Part shown: positions 31,626 through 43,804 of the stretch, one piece after another
Layout of the letters: every line of letters starts with the position of its first letter
Position numbering within the stretch: position 1 is the first letter of the stretch
NCBI GenBank assembly: GCA_002794775.1
Contig: NBAY01000030.1
Location: forward strand, 62,001 to 126,000
DNA from: Porodaedalea pini
Taxonomy: Eukaryota; Basidiomycota; Agaricomycetes; Hymenochaetales; Hymenochaetaceae
DNA length: 64,000 nt
Direction of reading: 5' to 3'
Made by a program: the position numbers and the translations under genes
The notes under the pieces: model-generated
What the model saw: only the letters and a program-made list of their open reading frames with translations
Databases searched by the model: none
What the model was told of the DNA's origin: nothing

Positions 31626-33795
31626 TGTTGCCTTCTGGACTGTATAGTCCTCTGAGCAGTGTATTATCAAGATGACTTTATTTATCTTTGACCAATCCTG
31701 TAACCAGCTTCTTCTTCACTGCCCTTATCAGGTAGAACCTGAGGTTGGTATTGAAAGTACTTAGTTACAGCAGATAGGGAAGGTAATGCCCTAGAAGGTC
31801 AAGAGATGTTTGGTTATGCTGCAATGTTGTCTAGGAGGCAAACTGCAAGGCTTGACATAGCTGAGATGCACTCAACCAGACTTAGTTCTGTGGACAATGA
31901 GAGGAACCTTCTAAGCATAGCATAGCTGAGGGTCTACTCAATCAAAGTCAATCCTTATTCAACTTGGGACAAATCTTCAACCCAGTAAAGGGTGGACTTG
32001 TTATTCAACCAAGGAGGATATTACACAGTGATAGTTATAGAGGTAGAGGTAGGGGTAAGAAGTAGCAGTGTTCTGTAACCTGTAGAGGTAACTTTGAAAG
32101 CAATAGAGAATGGGGATCTGGGGTGCTAGTTACTTAGCCTTATACAGCTTACTGAATTTCTAATTTCTTTATATTCCATTCAACCAGATACCCTTTTATC
32201 TCCTTCCTATGTTTCATGTGGCCATAGCACTTAGCTGCTGTGGTGAGGATGTATGCACATGTACTCCATCCAATGGTTTGCTTGTATTCTGTAATTTAGA
32301 CTGCAGGCATAAGTCATGTGATGTCTGCACATGTGTGCTGAAGAGCAAGCAGACTGATTTGGTAGTCAAGCTCCCACATTCTCCACATGCTCCTGCTTAA
32401 TTAACTTCCTGCTTCTTCTGAGTGCTTCTTTATTGAGGCTTTGCTTCTCTGGCTTCTCAAAGCATCATCCTTGGTTGTGGCACTGCATGGCCTATCAGGT
32501 GGCATTGCTGCACTTGGGTGGTCATTTCTCCCATTCAAATCTGTTGAGGATAACCATGTGGACCCATAGATTATTCTTGGATCACTATTTAGTTTCAGGT
32601 CCACTCGGTGTTAGGGCTGCTCTGCCAAGACATGTCTCCATTGTAAACAGTGGGTCATGTAATTCTAGAGCCAGGGTGACCTTGAATGTTCGCCTTTCTG
32701 ACATGTGCTCAAATTTGTATAGTGTAATCGTACCTTGATACTTTATATCCTGAAGGTATGCCCAACAGCACTTGAGTGCTGTTGTTATGTATATTGGTAT
32801 GTCATTCCCTTGCACTGGACTTGGAGGTAGGTATTCATATCATCATCCTGCAGTTTCTGCATTCTTCATGTAGTCCTTTATTGTATTGGATGACTGTGTC
32901 CCATTAGTAGTTCTCCATGCCACATTCTTCCTTGCTAATGTGGACTTTATATGTCTTGGCATCTTGGTAGTAGATTGTCTGGCCTGTTTCAAAGTATGGG
33001 GATTGGCCTTCTCACTTGTGTGCCTGTAATGTGATATCCTAGTCTATTAGTTCTATTGTCTTTAGGAGTTCTGGGACCTTCTGTGCTACATTCTGTAGTA
33101 GCATGCACTTTGTGCATTGAGGGTCAACCTCCATAGGGTGTCCTTTGCTTTCTTGACATTTGTGTACCATGTCACAGGGTGTGACTATGTAGTGTGACTA
33201 TGACTGATGGATTTTTGCCTGGGCAAGTATCTATCAAGATCAGGTGACCACATTATGATCAACAATGATTGGCCTTGATCAGCATTTCTGAATGTGAAAA
33301 AAAAAAATTTCAGGTGCCATGTTGGACGTGGTAAGAACACTCTGGCGGGCTTACAATGTTGTGAATATCTAGAACATATGTCTGTTTATTTATCAGGTAA
33401 TTGCTCCCCCCCTCCTCCCAACTCGCTAATCCTTGGCTTTTGAGAGCATGACTATGAGGTACAGGAGTGGATAGACTTGCAAATTATAAAGAAGGATGCT
33501 GCAAGGAAGATAATTAGTGATAAAAGGAAGCCAATGTACATGTATCATCTAATAAACAGTGAAAATAGTGTGCTGAAGAAACCAGGAATAAGTCAGGATT
33601 GATATAGGTCTTGCATGCAATGTTCACTGGCAACACTTATGTCATGCAATGGAGGTAGCTCTTGTTTTCAAGGGACACAAAGCTGCTGATGGACTGCAGC
33701 ATGCCCTTCATACATTCTATTCCATTCCTTCTTTACTTAAAAAACATGTCAATCATTTGGAAGAATATTAATGTCAAGCCAGGATTATTGAAAGG
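31626..33795. other. Non-coding or strongly degenerate repeat DNA
   Basis: No intact gene. On the minus strand 33180-32401 has broken coding-like text (WYTNVKKAKDTLWRLTLNAQ near 33150; GNDIPIYITTALKCCWAYLQ near 32800; HMSERRTFKVTLALELHDPL near 32700), which looks like an old protein gene, family not recognised. The rest shows only short open stretches. Confidence 0.5.
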
Positions 33796-33803
33796 CATAC
33801 AAG

Positions 33804-34433
33804 TATAGTTGCTGCAGTCCAGTCCAGGTCCAGTCCAGGCAAAATGTTGGTGGACTGTAACCCAGACTGTTTTGGATTTTCCTGCTCAGCTCAGACCTGG
33901 AGTGGACCCCAACTGGACCACTTTTGGACTGGACCTGGACCACTGGTAAATTGAGAAGAAGAAGTTGAATTAATTCTATTTATGCTTGAGACAAAGACAT
34001 GCATTTGAAAAGGCCTTTGTAGTACATCTATAGTATCTCTGTACTCAAAAGTTTCAGAAAGAAGGTGGATATGGCACTTGGTATCTGCCAGACCTGCTCC
34101 TGAGTCCTGAGAAAACCTGTTTACATGGTATGGAAGATCCCCTGGGTAGGCAAGTAGTCATGTCACAGTGCTATGCAAAGCTCAAGCGCATCTTCCAGTC
34201 TCACCAGAGCTGTTCTACTTCTTTGCCAACCAACTTGAGGCCAGTAATGATGTCAAACTAACTCCCACAAATATTTCTTCCGGTCCAGGTCCGGTCCAGG
34301 GTCAAGCTCGGTCCAGAAAAATGGCAGGAGAGCTGGACCCAGGACCGGACCACATCTGGACCTTAAGTGGACCGGACCGCGGTCCGGACCACTTTGGGTC
34401 CAGCAGTCCACGGACCGGACAACGGCAACTATA
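33804..34433. mobile_element. hAT-like MITE (630 bp)
   Basis: Perfect 8-bp duplication CATACAAG (33796-33803 and 34434-34441) around terminal inverted repeats starting TATAGTTGC; with four mismatches the inverted repeats extend to 22 bp. Both ends carry many GGTCC/GGACC words over about 150 bp. An 8-bp duplication is the hallmark of hAT transposons. No transposase inside; non-autonomous. Confidence 0.85.
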
Positions 34434-34989
34434 CATACAAGGGCGCCGAGGAAATAGCGGGGGTACGTTTTGGATGGATATATGCTTTAGCTTTATTCCT
34501 TTGCTACTTATGAGCTTTGTCGGGGAGGAGGAATGATGAATCCCTTTAAGCTTTTACATGCGACTACAACACATACCTACCTTTGTTTCGACTTGCCTTT
34601 GTCTGGATTCTACCTTCGCCATGAACAGGTGGATTGAAAAGCGATCAAACATACATTGAGTCCAAGAGCTGTACGAATAATCGTACCAAGAAAAGTCGAG
34701 AATTAACATGCCATTCAAGTCAGATATATATACAGATTATTACAGAACTGAAGAAAATAAACGAGAACGAGATGGCCAGACGTAACGAGCATCGCCAGCC
34801 TGAGAGTAGTGCACAAAGCAGGCACGTGCACACATGGAACGCGATATCCTCCTTCAAGACGCCGCGTCTCTCTGCACTGTCGACAACTTCATATCTGACG
34901 GCATTATCTATCGCAGGCATCACGTCGTCTAACACTCTCGTTGTCGGTGGAAGAAGGGAGCAGACACCAGTTAGCTATCAGTAGGGAGA

Positions 34990-36685
34990 ATGGCCTCATC
35001 CTCATCGGGCTCGCACGCGTCGAGCTCGGGTACATCTACATCGACCTTCCCCGATTTCACGCACGATTTCACCATTGATGACTTCGAGGTGCCGGACGCT
35101 GAAAACGAGCAAAAAGATCAAAATCCCGAAAGCGCAACGACCCTTGGGTCCGCTGGTGCCGAAACATCGTTTGACGGATTCTTCAACTTTGGCAGGCTGG
35201 ACAGCTTTGAGCTTGGTCTCGGACAAACAGACTTGTCGACATTTGGTTCGTTCTGCGATTTTGGTCAGCAGGATTTGGGGCTTGGATTAGGGCCGGTGTC
35301 GGGTGTCGATCTTGCGGCCACAACATTCCCAGAACTTGGTATCCTTGATCTCGACACACCACTCGAGGTCGAGCCTTTGCCTAAGCGGACGTCGTCCCAT
35401 AGCGCAACAACCGCCTCCCAAACTTTCTTCGATGCTCCAAACTCCCGTTTGGGTGACGAAGACACCCAGGACCAGAGTCCGGAAGACGGGAACACAACCA
35501 GTCAGAAAGATAGTACGGCGGCGCAAGATTCTGCGCAGCCAGTGACATATCCGACTCGCAATCCGCTTCTCCGACTTCACACTCCGCCAGAGATCCCCTC
35601 TAAATCTGCTCCTCCTAACATATCGACGACGAATCAGGCTGAGGTCGTGGCTTCGAACCCGTCTTCAGCTCCTTTGACATCCCAAGCACAGTCTAAACGG
35701 AAAACAAAACAAAAACCAAGGACAGGGTCAGACTCTCCAGAAATTCTTCCAATAGGATTTCCTTCGTATCCTATTCCAATGGACCCTAGCGGTGCGCCAG
35801 ACCCAATCGTCCTTGCGGCCTTTAGCTTTCCCGTACCTGTAACCGACTCCAACCCGCGCGCCGGTCCGAACCGCACCCGGAACGCCCGCTCCCGCCACGC
35901 ACGCACACCGTACACCACTACCGTACAGCCGAAGAAAGGGAAAGAGAAGGCTTTGAAGGACAAGACCAAGGCGGAGAGGAACGTATGGCATGTGATCACC
36001 CCGCCCGTGACCGCGCCTGTACAAGGCAATCCTGCGACTGCTTCTGGGAGCGGGATCACGAGCGTAGAATCCGGCTCTACTAGTGGTTGCAACAACAGCG
36101 GAAGGCGGTCAGGAAGGCGAAAGGAGGTGTTCCAGCATGTCGAGGCACCGTCGACGGAAAAGAGCGAAGAACCGAAGTGGTTCGTGTCCCCGCCGCCATG
36201 GAAGCCACTTTTGCCATCACCAAAGCCCAGGAAAAAACTGATTACAAGTGACACGCATTCGGATATGGGCTGGGTACTTGCGCGACTGCGCGAGCCTGAT
36301 TGCGAGCGACCGCAGTACGGATGGGCGATAGCACAAGTTCATGTAAGTCCTCCGTCCCTTCTCCCGTTCTACACGTAGAGCGACTGGAGACTCATATTGA
36401 CTCTTCTGATTCTAACAGAACCCACGTGCGAGCTCCTACCTCGTCCTCTCTGGTCCGCACGTGACCAAGATCAAGACTGTGCGTGCGTATGACCGCGTTG
36501 CGTACTCTCCCGATAATATTGCTCAGCTTAAAGAGCGTTGCCAAGATGGCTCTCGGGGGAAGGGGCCTGGGGCGAAGGGTGAGAAGGTGTATGACACGAT
36601 CACGCATGATCCTGCTGTGCTTGCGCGACATAGCAGCGTGTTTGGCACAGACCAGGCTACCGAGGGCCTTTTGTCGCTCACTTAA
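34990..36685 (+). CDS. Hypothetical protein, 539 aa, low-complexity, possibly nuclear
   Basis: Two exons: 34990-36342 and 36419-36685, with a 76-bp intron GTAAGT...AACAG in phase 0. The first 130 residues are Ser/Thr-rich then acidic with repeated Phe/Leu-Gly (LGLGQTDLSTFGSF, LGLGLGPVSG), the middle is Pro/Ser-rich with basic clusters (KRKTKQK near 235; KKGKEKALKDKTKAERN near 315; RRSGRRK near 375). The last ~110 residues (from DMGWVLARL) look like a more ordered, conserved segment. I recognise no domain. An acidic activation-like N-terminus plus basic patches would fit a nuclear regulator, but this is a guess. The start at 34990 is the first ATG of the long frame; an out-of-frame ORF ends just upstream at 34984. 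Confidence 0.75.
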
Positions 36686-36760
36686 TACTGTATCAATTAG
36701 ATATCTTTTTTCTCGCACTTTCTGACTTGATCTTGTACTCTTTCGATACACGTGTATTTT

Positions 36761-36788
36761 GGATGGATGGATGGATGGATGGATGGAT
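36761..36788 (+). repeat. GGAT microsatellite
   Basis: Seven GGAT units just downstream of the 539-aa gene. 36789-37251 holds no recognised gene. Confidence 0.9.
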
Positions 36789-37547
36789 GATACAGACTTG
36801 ATTTTCTTTTCTCTGTTTCGATAATATCTCGAACATTCTTGCTCGACACCCCATCCTTGATTTATCTTTTCTCTTTGTATCCTACGCATTTCCAAACAAC
36901 ACTTTTCCTCTTTTTTTCATTCTTCAGTTTTTTTACTCCCACTTTGAAAAATCTATACCGAACACGAACCGTCCTGACTTTGTGATTCCTCACCAAAACG
37001 CATTTTTATCTCTAGTTTTACTCAAATTGTATATAGATCGGGCTGCTACTGTCTTCCTCGTCGGCCGATCATTCGTGTTCCACACTTCTGATCTGATCCC
37101 AAGAGTCACAGCGCATTGTTTACGCGTTGTTTACGCTTATGTAATAAACCCGCGTTTTGTTCAAGGACGATTCCGAACCTCCAGGACATCTCCTGCCACC
37201 TCTGAGCATACTTAGTCATATAAGCATTATTATGGTCCAAAACAGACCTAGGGAAAGCATCCCGAATTGTGGATGTTCGATGGAAACATCGTCTTACTGT
37301 AAGTAAGTGAGCTACCCCAACTGGACAGACAGTGTTACAGTCTCAAGTTGAGCAACCAGGGCCACGCATGCGTGACGCAACCCGTTTTCAGCAACCGGAC
37401 CACATGCATATAGTCTCATTTGGTATATGACTTCCTCGATATACTTTCAATCCTAGCAGTCGCAGCGCTCGCTGTCAAAATAAATTTGCAATAATGACAT
37501 AGCATAATGTTCGAAGGGAAAAAAAATCTTTTTATCAACTGCATACC

Positions 37548-40500
37548 ATGTCTCTTCTGAAAAAAAAGCAAGAAAAATCAAAACCAGGTGCAACTTCAAC
37601 TCTCATCGAGAAGATAGAATATCTTAACAGAATTCTAAAAAACCTTCCTTCCGATTTGCCACTCGACCCACCAGAGTCCACCTTTCACTTTGGTTTTGAC
37701 CAGGATGACTTGGATGATGGAGGGATCTGGATGGCCCTCAATAAAAACCTTGAAAGATGTTTTCAGAGGCATTTACATGCCAATGATGATTTTCTTACAA
37801 TCAAATATCATTCATCAAATTTTGGCACACTTATACAAATGTTGAAGGAGGCTGTTAAAGAGGTAGATGACAACTATAGAAATTTAATTCAAGACTGGTG
37901 GATCAACCGCATCCTTGCTGCGGCAAAAAGTGCAGGTGGGACAAAGTAAGTCCAAATTAAGTTCACATTGTTGATCTGAAATTGATCAACACTCAAGGAC
38001 TTGTAAACCTTTGCCTTTGCCTCCACCAGTTTGGAATGTAAGGGTCTGCAGATCTTGGTCTCCCACTCTGCCAGCTGTCAGGACTCGAACTTTTCCTTTC
38101 TTTTATTTTCCTTTTATCATTTCTTTTCTTTTGATCACACCTTTTCATTATATTTAACCTTCTTTCCCAATCATTTCCCACACTCCCTTTACATGACCTT
38201 CATTTGTTCCATTCCGTTCACTTATGTAATGTTAGGTAATATAGTCTCATGGTCATCGCTATATAAGGTCTCAGGAATCGCATGAACTCCTTGTTCTGCT
38301 TTTCCTCTTACCTCTGCGACGACCTAGGTGAGACTCATCCCTCCTGTATTAGTTTAGACTTGTATTAATCCTCTTACCTCCGTGACAACCTAGCCTGAGT
38401 ATAGTGTGTCCTGAGTCCCCGCTCGAGTATAGCACATCCCAGACAACAGTCAGCTGAGGCCTGCCCAGTCCGAGTCATCTCCTGGACTCCCACCTAACAC
38501 CAGCATACACTGAGGACAACAGCTCCGATGTCGAGCTTGTTGATGTCATGACAGCTCCCTCAACACATATTCACTATCAAGATGGTGCAAACTTGCACCA
38601 GGGTAAACTCCTGTTTCCAAGGTTGACAAAGGAGGCTGCCACCACACAATCCAGGCATGATTTCAAGAATGGTCGCCTATGACAAGCATCAATAAAGGAG
38701 CATGAGGAGAAGGCAAAGGCAGTGAAAGAAGCCAGAAAGCAAGAGTTGGCCTGGCTTTGAGCACTCAAATTTCATGCTTCACAAAGGAAGGAAAAGGAGA
38801 AGGGAAAACAGGTGAGTCCACTCACACAATATTATCATTTATTTATATAAACATTCTCTATAGATCAATCTTGTACCAGACACAAGTGGCAGCCAAGTAC
38901 AAGATACAAACTTTAATGTAGCAACTGTGTCCCATGAAGCAACAGGAACTTGGAAGGTAAAGCAAAATGGCAAGAATGGCAGAACTGTTGAGCAGCCACA
39001 CAAGAACACAAATTATTACCATCCATTCTTGTGGCAAATAATCCAGAAGGTCGCGAAAAGCCATGGGCACTCTGCAGCACTTACAACAAAAGCACTGAAA
39101 TTTGAGTATCCTGCATTATTCAGTCGTCTCAATAAGGGTATGTACTTTTCATCTCAACAGTGAGATGGAAGCCTATTTCAACAACCACAACACTTGGCTG
39201 ACTGCTTAAAACATGTATTAGGTACTATGCACCAATGGCTTGAGCCACATGCAGTTCCGCTGAGATGGAGTGAAGTGACACTGAAAAATGTCTAACAGCA
39301 TCGTGTAGCTGCAGCAAAAGGGCGTGCAGGTGTGCTTTCACAGTACCCGGACATTGTTGAGGCCGCAATCAAGACATTTACTGGCCTGCGCGTTAACAGA
39401 ATACCACTTTCAATCATCTTGGGCTGTGCTGTGCTCCTTTCCATCATTGAGGAGAAGAATTCAGATGTTCTTCAAGGAGAATTCAAGTGTAGTGAAGTAA
39501 GCAACTAATGTACTGATTTATAAATGTACTGACATATACTTTCTCAGTGGTTTGTGAGGAAGTTTTTCATAACTATGCTTGGCATGATGGCACGTCATGC
39601 AACTCAAGCGGCTGCTCATATTCCTACAAATTCTGATGAGGTCTGCAAGCAAGCCTTTTTCTGCCTTGTTAATGTAATCAAAGTGTTTGATATTCCTCTT
39701 TCAGTGAGATTCATTCTATTCATTGTTTGGTAGCATTCATTAAAGACTTCACTCATGTTTCTTATAGTTGGTCATCAATATGGATCAAACTGGTGTTCTT
39801 TACATCCTGGGATTCAAGCACACATATGCAACAAAGGGAGCAAAGCAAGTCAATGTTATTGGTAAGGATGAAAAACACGGCTTCAAACTTTGTGTATCTA
39901 GTACAGCAGATGGACAATTCCTCCCATTTCAGCAAGTTTGCAGTGGCAAGACAATGCACAGCTGTCCAGACTCAAAGGCAGTTGGTATGGACAGAGCTCT
40001 TTCCCTGTGCTTTCAATTTACAGTCACTGCAAGTAAGAAGAACCCATTGAGCCATTGCAGCACCCTAGGATCAATGAAACAAGTAAGTAGAACTCAAGCT
40101 CTGACTCAAAGTCACTTTCATTGACCACTTCCAACCTCTTGCCTTTACTACCATCATCTCTTTAGTACATGGATGAAATATTCAAGCCTCACTATGAACA
40201 GGTTCTGTGCAACAACCCAAGACTGCCAAGGAACCAATGTGCCATTCTCTACCTCAACGCATATCCTGTCCACCTCAGCAATAACTTCCTAATGTTCCTT
40301 CAAGAAAAGTATCCATATGTCCTGCCGATATTTGTTCCAGCTAACTGTAAGTCATTCTAGTCTTTATGAAGATCTGCATGCCTCCATGCAGATGGAGCCT
40401 TGTTGATAAATTTTCTCTCTAGGCACAGGTATTTTCCAACCAGCAGATGTTGGTTTACAATGGGTTATCAAGCATATAATCAAGCAATTTTTCCTCAAGG

Positions 40501-40979
40501 AGCTCGTGAAGACTCAGCAGCAGCAACTCTCACAAGGGATCGCTCTTGAAGATGTCAAATATTCCAATTCAATTACAGTTCTTCACAATGCATCTGTTCA
40601 AGCTCTCCTGAATGTTTACAACTACATGAACTCATTCAAAGGCCAGGAGATTGTAAAAATGGTACGTCTTTATATTAGGTTGCATATGCAGATAATAATT
40701 CACTAATATTCTGTCTAGGCATGGCGCAAATGTGCTGTTGGAAATTACAACTTGTCCAAGGACAAATTGCTGGATCTGCACATCCATCTTAATGACCTAG
40801 AAGAATATCTCGAGATGGGCAACGTACTTTCTGACGAAATAACAGGCCCAAAAAAAAAGCAGATTATTATTGATTGTGATGTCGAGGGTGAACAATGTGA
40901 TGAAAACTACAATGAGCTGAATGAAGACAATTCTGTGGTCCCTCTCTCCTCAGTTATTGCCAGCACTCTTAAAATCTGA
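37548..40979 (+). pseudogene. Pogo-like DDE_1 transposase with introns (decayed)
   Basis: Ten exons: 37548-37945, 37998-38811 (split by the solo LTR at 38076-38499), 38864-39137, 39222-39496, 39548-39703, 39768-40082, 40166-40346, 40423-40661, 40719-40979; a further junction may exist. Introns are 51-84 bp and all GT-AG, and the frame is kept across them. The DDE_1 core runs from NMDQTG (Asp codon 39783) through KHTYATKGAKQV to CTGIFQPADVG (Asp codon 40446). The second catalytic position reads LYLNAYPVH with Asn at 40256, not Asp. Stops at 38680 (TGA), 38758 (TGA) and 39293 (TAA). Such proteins cut and join element ends in the nucleus; this copy cannot. Confidence 0.85.
38076..38499 (+). repeat. 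Solo LTR of the element A family
   Basis: 424 bp TGTCAGGACTCG to CACCTAACA, perfect CCAGC duplications at 38071-38075 and 38500-38504. TATA box and GTTCTGCTTTT are conserved. It lies in exon 2 of the pogo-like transposase; removing it restores the frame. Confidence 0.95.
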
Positions 40980-42417
40980 ATTCCAGCAGGTTGTTCTTGG
41001 TACTGCACTCATTCAAGCAAAGTCAAGAAGGCTGATATGGGCTGTGCTCTCATTTCCAGTGCTGACAAGGAGGACATATTTGCTTATAATGACAATGGAG
41101 AGCATTGGGGAGGGGATTTTTTGCCTACTTCCACATAAATTCACGCACTAATATTTGTTGAAAAAGAAAAGAAAAAGGATTATAATATATATTTTTGTGT
41201 AATGCTAGCTATACAAGCAACTGGCCCTCTGCGTGATGCATTACGTGCAGCAACCCAACCGCTCGAGCATTTGCATTACGGTTGGGGCAGCTCACTTACT
41301 TACAGTATGCATTGACTCATCAGCCTGTGATGTGGCCATCCTCTTTCGCATCCACAAATCTGACATTGCGAAGCACTCCGCCATCTTTACGGATATGCTT
41401 TTCGTTTCTTCTCTGCCTACTGGAAATGCTGAGATTTTTGAGTCAGTTCAGATGGTGATGATGCTGGGTGACACTGCAGAGGACTGGGTGAAGCTGCTGG
41501 GGATACTGTATAACCTAATGTGAGTCCCACGAGATCCATTCATTTTCATTTGTTAGGATTTTAATACCTAAAATAATGACCAGATCTGCCCAGCTTGATA
41601 AATATGACCCAAACTTTCCTTTTCGCATCAATGGGCCGTTAGGTCTAGTGAGGAAGTACAAAATGACTGACCTCCAAAGCCTGCTTATGGACATCATACA
41701 CACTGCTTGGCCCAAGAATCTGGATGAATGCAATTACTTTCAGGATTTAATCACAGCCAAAAGAGACAAAATCAAGAAGAACTGGGTGTTGCAAGATGTA
41801 GACAAGAGGCTCTCATTGACAACACTTAGGATGATCTTACCAGAGCTGGCTGTGGCTATTTGACTTGCAAGGGACTTTGGAATACCCCACATCCTTACTG
41901 CTGCATTTTATCAACTCCTTGTGGCTGACCCTGACTTAGATTGGGATGGATTCAATCCAAACAAAGGCCTCAATGAACCATCCATTGGAGAAGTACATTT
42001 TCTCATGCCACTGTGGCCAAAGTCATCTCGACTTGCAAATTGCGTGTGATGAAAGATCCTGAAAGCAGAAGACTTTCTTCTACTGCACCGCATGCACGAT
42101 TATGTCCAAGCAACTTTGTTTTTCCTATGCTCTGATATTCTACATGACACCAAGGAGCTGAAATCTGACTGTAATCATGATGAGTGCCAGAAGTTCTACA
42201 AGACTGGGTCTGCAAAGGTACTTGCAGAGGTCCATGCTTACAATGATCCATTTAAGGTCTTCCAAATTGGTTTGATGAAGAAAAATTGAGACGTGCAGGT
42301 CTCTGCCAGTTTTGTGCCCACGATTTTGCATCTCACATGGAGGGAGTGCATTCAGACCTTTGGGATAACTTGGATTATTTCTTTACAAATTGTGAGAAAT
42401 ATCACTTGCTAAAATAA

Positions 42418-43318
42418 AGTATGTTATATTAACATCAATATTAATTACCTTCGTACCAAGGAGCATATTATATACTGCATATGAATTTATTTCATTGAAC
42501 CTCACAGCCATGTAGTCACAAATTAAGGAATGTGCCTCTTCGAGCACTTCAAATCTTTGTGTTTCAGGCTCTATTCACTACCTTTCTATTCAACAGGAAC
42601 ATGGATGACGACCGCAAGTGTAAAATGACATGTATTGTCAATAGGTACAGTTGCTCCTTCAGATGGTACTGTAGAGATCTTCTCAAAGAGTAGTGGAGGT
42701 TCACTCCTTTACAATCTTGTGTGTGTTTTGATACCGGAGGAGGAAGGAAGGAATTGGATCCGTATGTTCTTGCCTATTTTGTGAGAAAACTCCAGAAAAT
42801 GTGTGCGCAAACACCACCAAGATCCCTGGAAATATGTCAAGTCCTTTATTCCATCAATATTTTAATCTCTATGCCAGTTTGATTCGTTTCTATGTTGAAC
42901 AGTACTGCAGTTATGTTATTCTCTATTTTACTTTACTTTTCTCAGAAAAAGGAACTCTGGGTGCCTATTCTTCAGTATGTCAGCAGAGTGGAGCTCTAAA
43001 CTCTAAAAGCGTGATGCATCACAGCATGTGATGTCAACTTTATAATGTCTGCTATCTACTACAAAGCAGAAATCTGACCGCTTGGGGGAAACAAAAGGAA
43101 ACGACTCAGAACAAATGAATTGCCCATGTTGAGGCATGATAAGGATTATGCAGAATGTATGCGCTGTCGGGGAATGTACCGATGAATTACATGATAGAAA
43201 GAGATGGGGCATGATGAAATAATGTCCTCACATTCAAAGTGTATGGAGGCAGCATAGTCAAAATTTGAGTCATAATCCTGGTTAAAAGGAAACACAAAAT
43301 AAAAGGAGGCAAGATGTG
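42418..43318. other. Intergenic, nothing recognised
   Basis: AT-rich, short open stretches only, no domains or repeats matched to the rest of the window. Confidence 0.5.
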
Positions 43319-43804
43319 TGTTAGGCGGAAGTCTGGGTGGAACTCAGACTAGGCAACCTCAACATGTGGCACCTGACGGTGACGCAGACGTTGTCTGGGA
43401 TGGGCTGTATCTCGAATGCGAAGTTCGGGCAGCAGGTTTTCTCAGACTGGACGATGTGGAGGTAAGAGGATTAATACAAGTCTAACTAATACAAGGGGGG
43501 CAGGTCTCACCTGGATGACGTGGAGGTAAGAGGAAAAGCAGAACAGGGGGCTTCTGCGATTCCACCTTCCTCTATATAGCGTCATCCACGGGATTGCATT
43601 ATCTAAGTACTGTATAGTTTATGTAACTAGGAATAGAACGAATGAAGGTTGGGTTGTACTAAGTGAGTGTGGGAATGATCGTGTATGACATAAGAATGGG
43701 AAATGATTATGAACAAAGGTTAAATATAATGGAAAGAAGCGGTTAAAAGAAAGGAAATGGTAAAAGGGAAAATAAAGGAAAAGGTAAAAGTTCGAGTCCT
43801 AACA
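43319..43804 (-). repeat. Solo LTR of the element A family (inverted, long form)
   Basis: 486 bp; on the minus strand TGTTAGGACTCG to CCGCCTAACA. Contains AAAAGCAGAAC on the plus strand, the complement of the conserved transcript start. Flanks ATGTG (43314-43318) and ATTTG (43805-43809) are a near-perfect duplication. Confidence 0.85.

Larger units (their letters stand above)
37297..41305 (+). mobile_element. Pogo-like (Tc1/mariner superfamily) transposon, 4,009 bp
   Basis: 25-bp terminal inverted repeats (37297-37321, 41281-41305), starting CTGTAAGTAAGTGAGCT, with one mismatch, flanked by TA on both sides (37295-37296, 41306-41307), the target of this superfamily. Carries a DDE_1-type transposase gene on the plus strand and a nested solo LTR (38076-38499). 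Inserted in the BTB gene. Confidence 0.93.
37252..42417 (+). pseudogene. BTB/POZ-domain gene, split by a pogo-like transposon
   Basis: Exon 37252-37296 reads KHPELWMFDGNIVL; after removing the transposon and one TA the frame continues at 41308 with CIDSSACDVAILFRIHKSDI, the start of a mushroom-type BTB domain (Kelch-less, single-copy protein-interaction domain used as an adaptor). After an intron near 41521-41600 comes GLVRKYKMTDLQSLLMDII, and the tail ends LCQFCAHDFASHMEGVHSDLW to TAA 42415. Besides the insertion there is a TGA near 41861 and a +1 frameshift near 42270, so it was or became a pseudogene. Product role is inferred from the family only. Confidence 0.8.

Noticed and set aside
34634..34984. 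116-codon frame just upstream of the 539-aa gene.
   Set aside because: Different frame, no splice link found, composition unlike the gene; probably leader or spacer.
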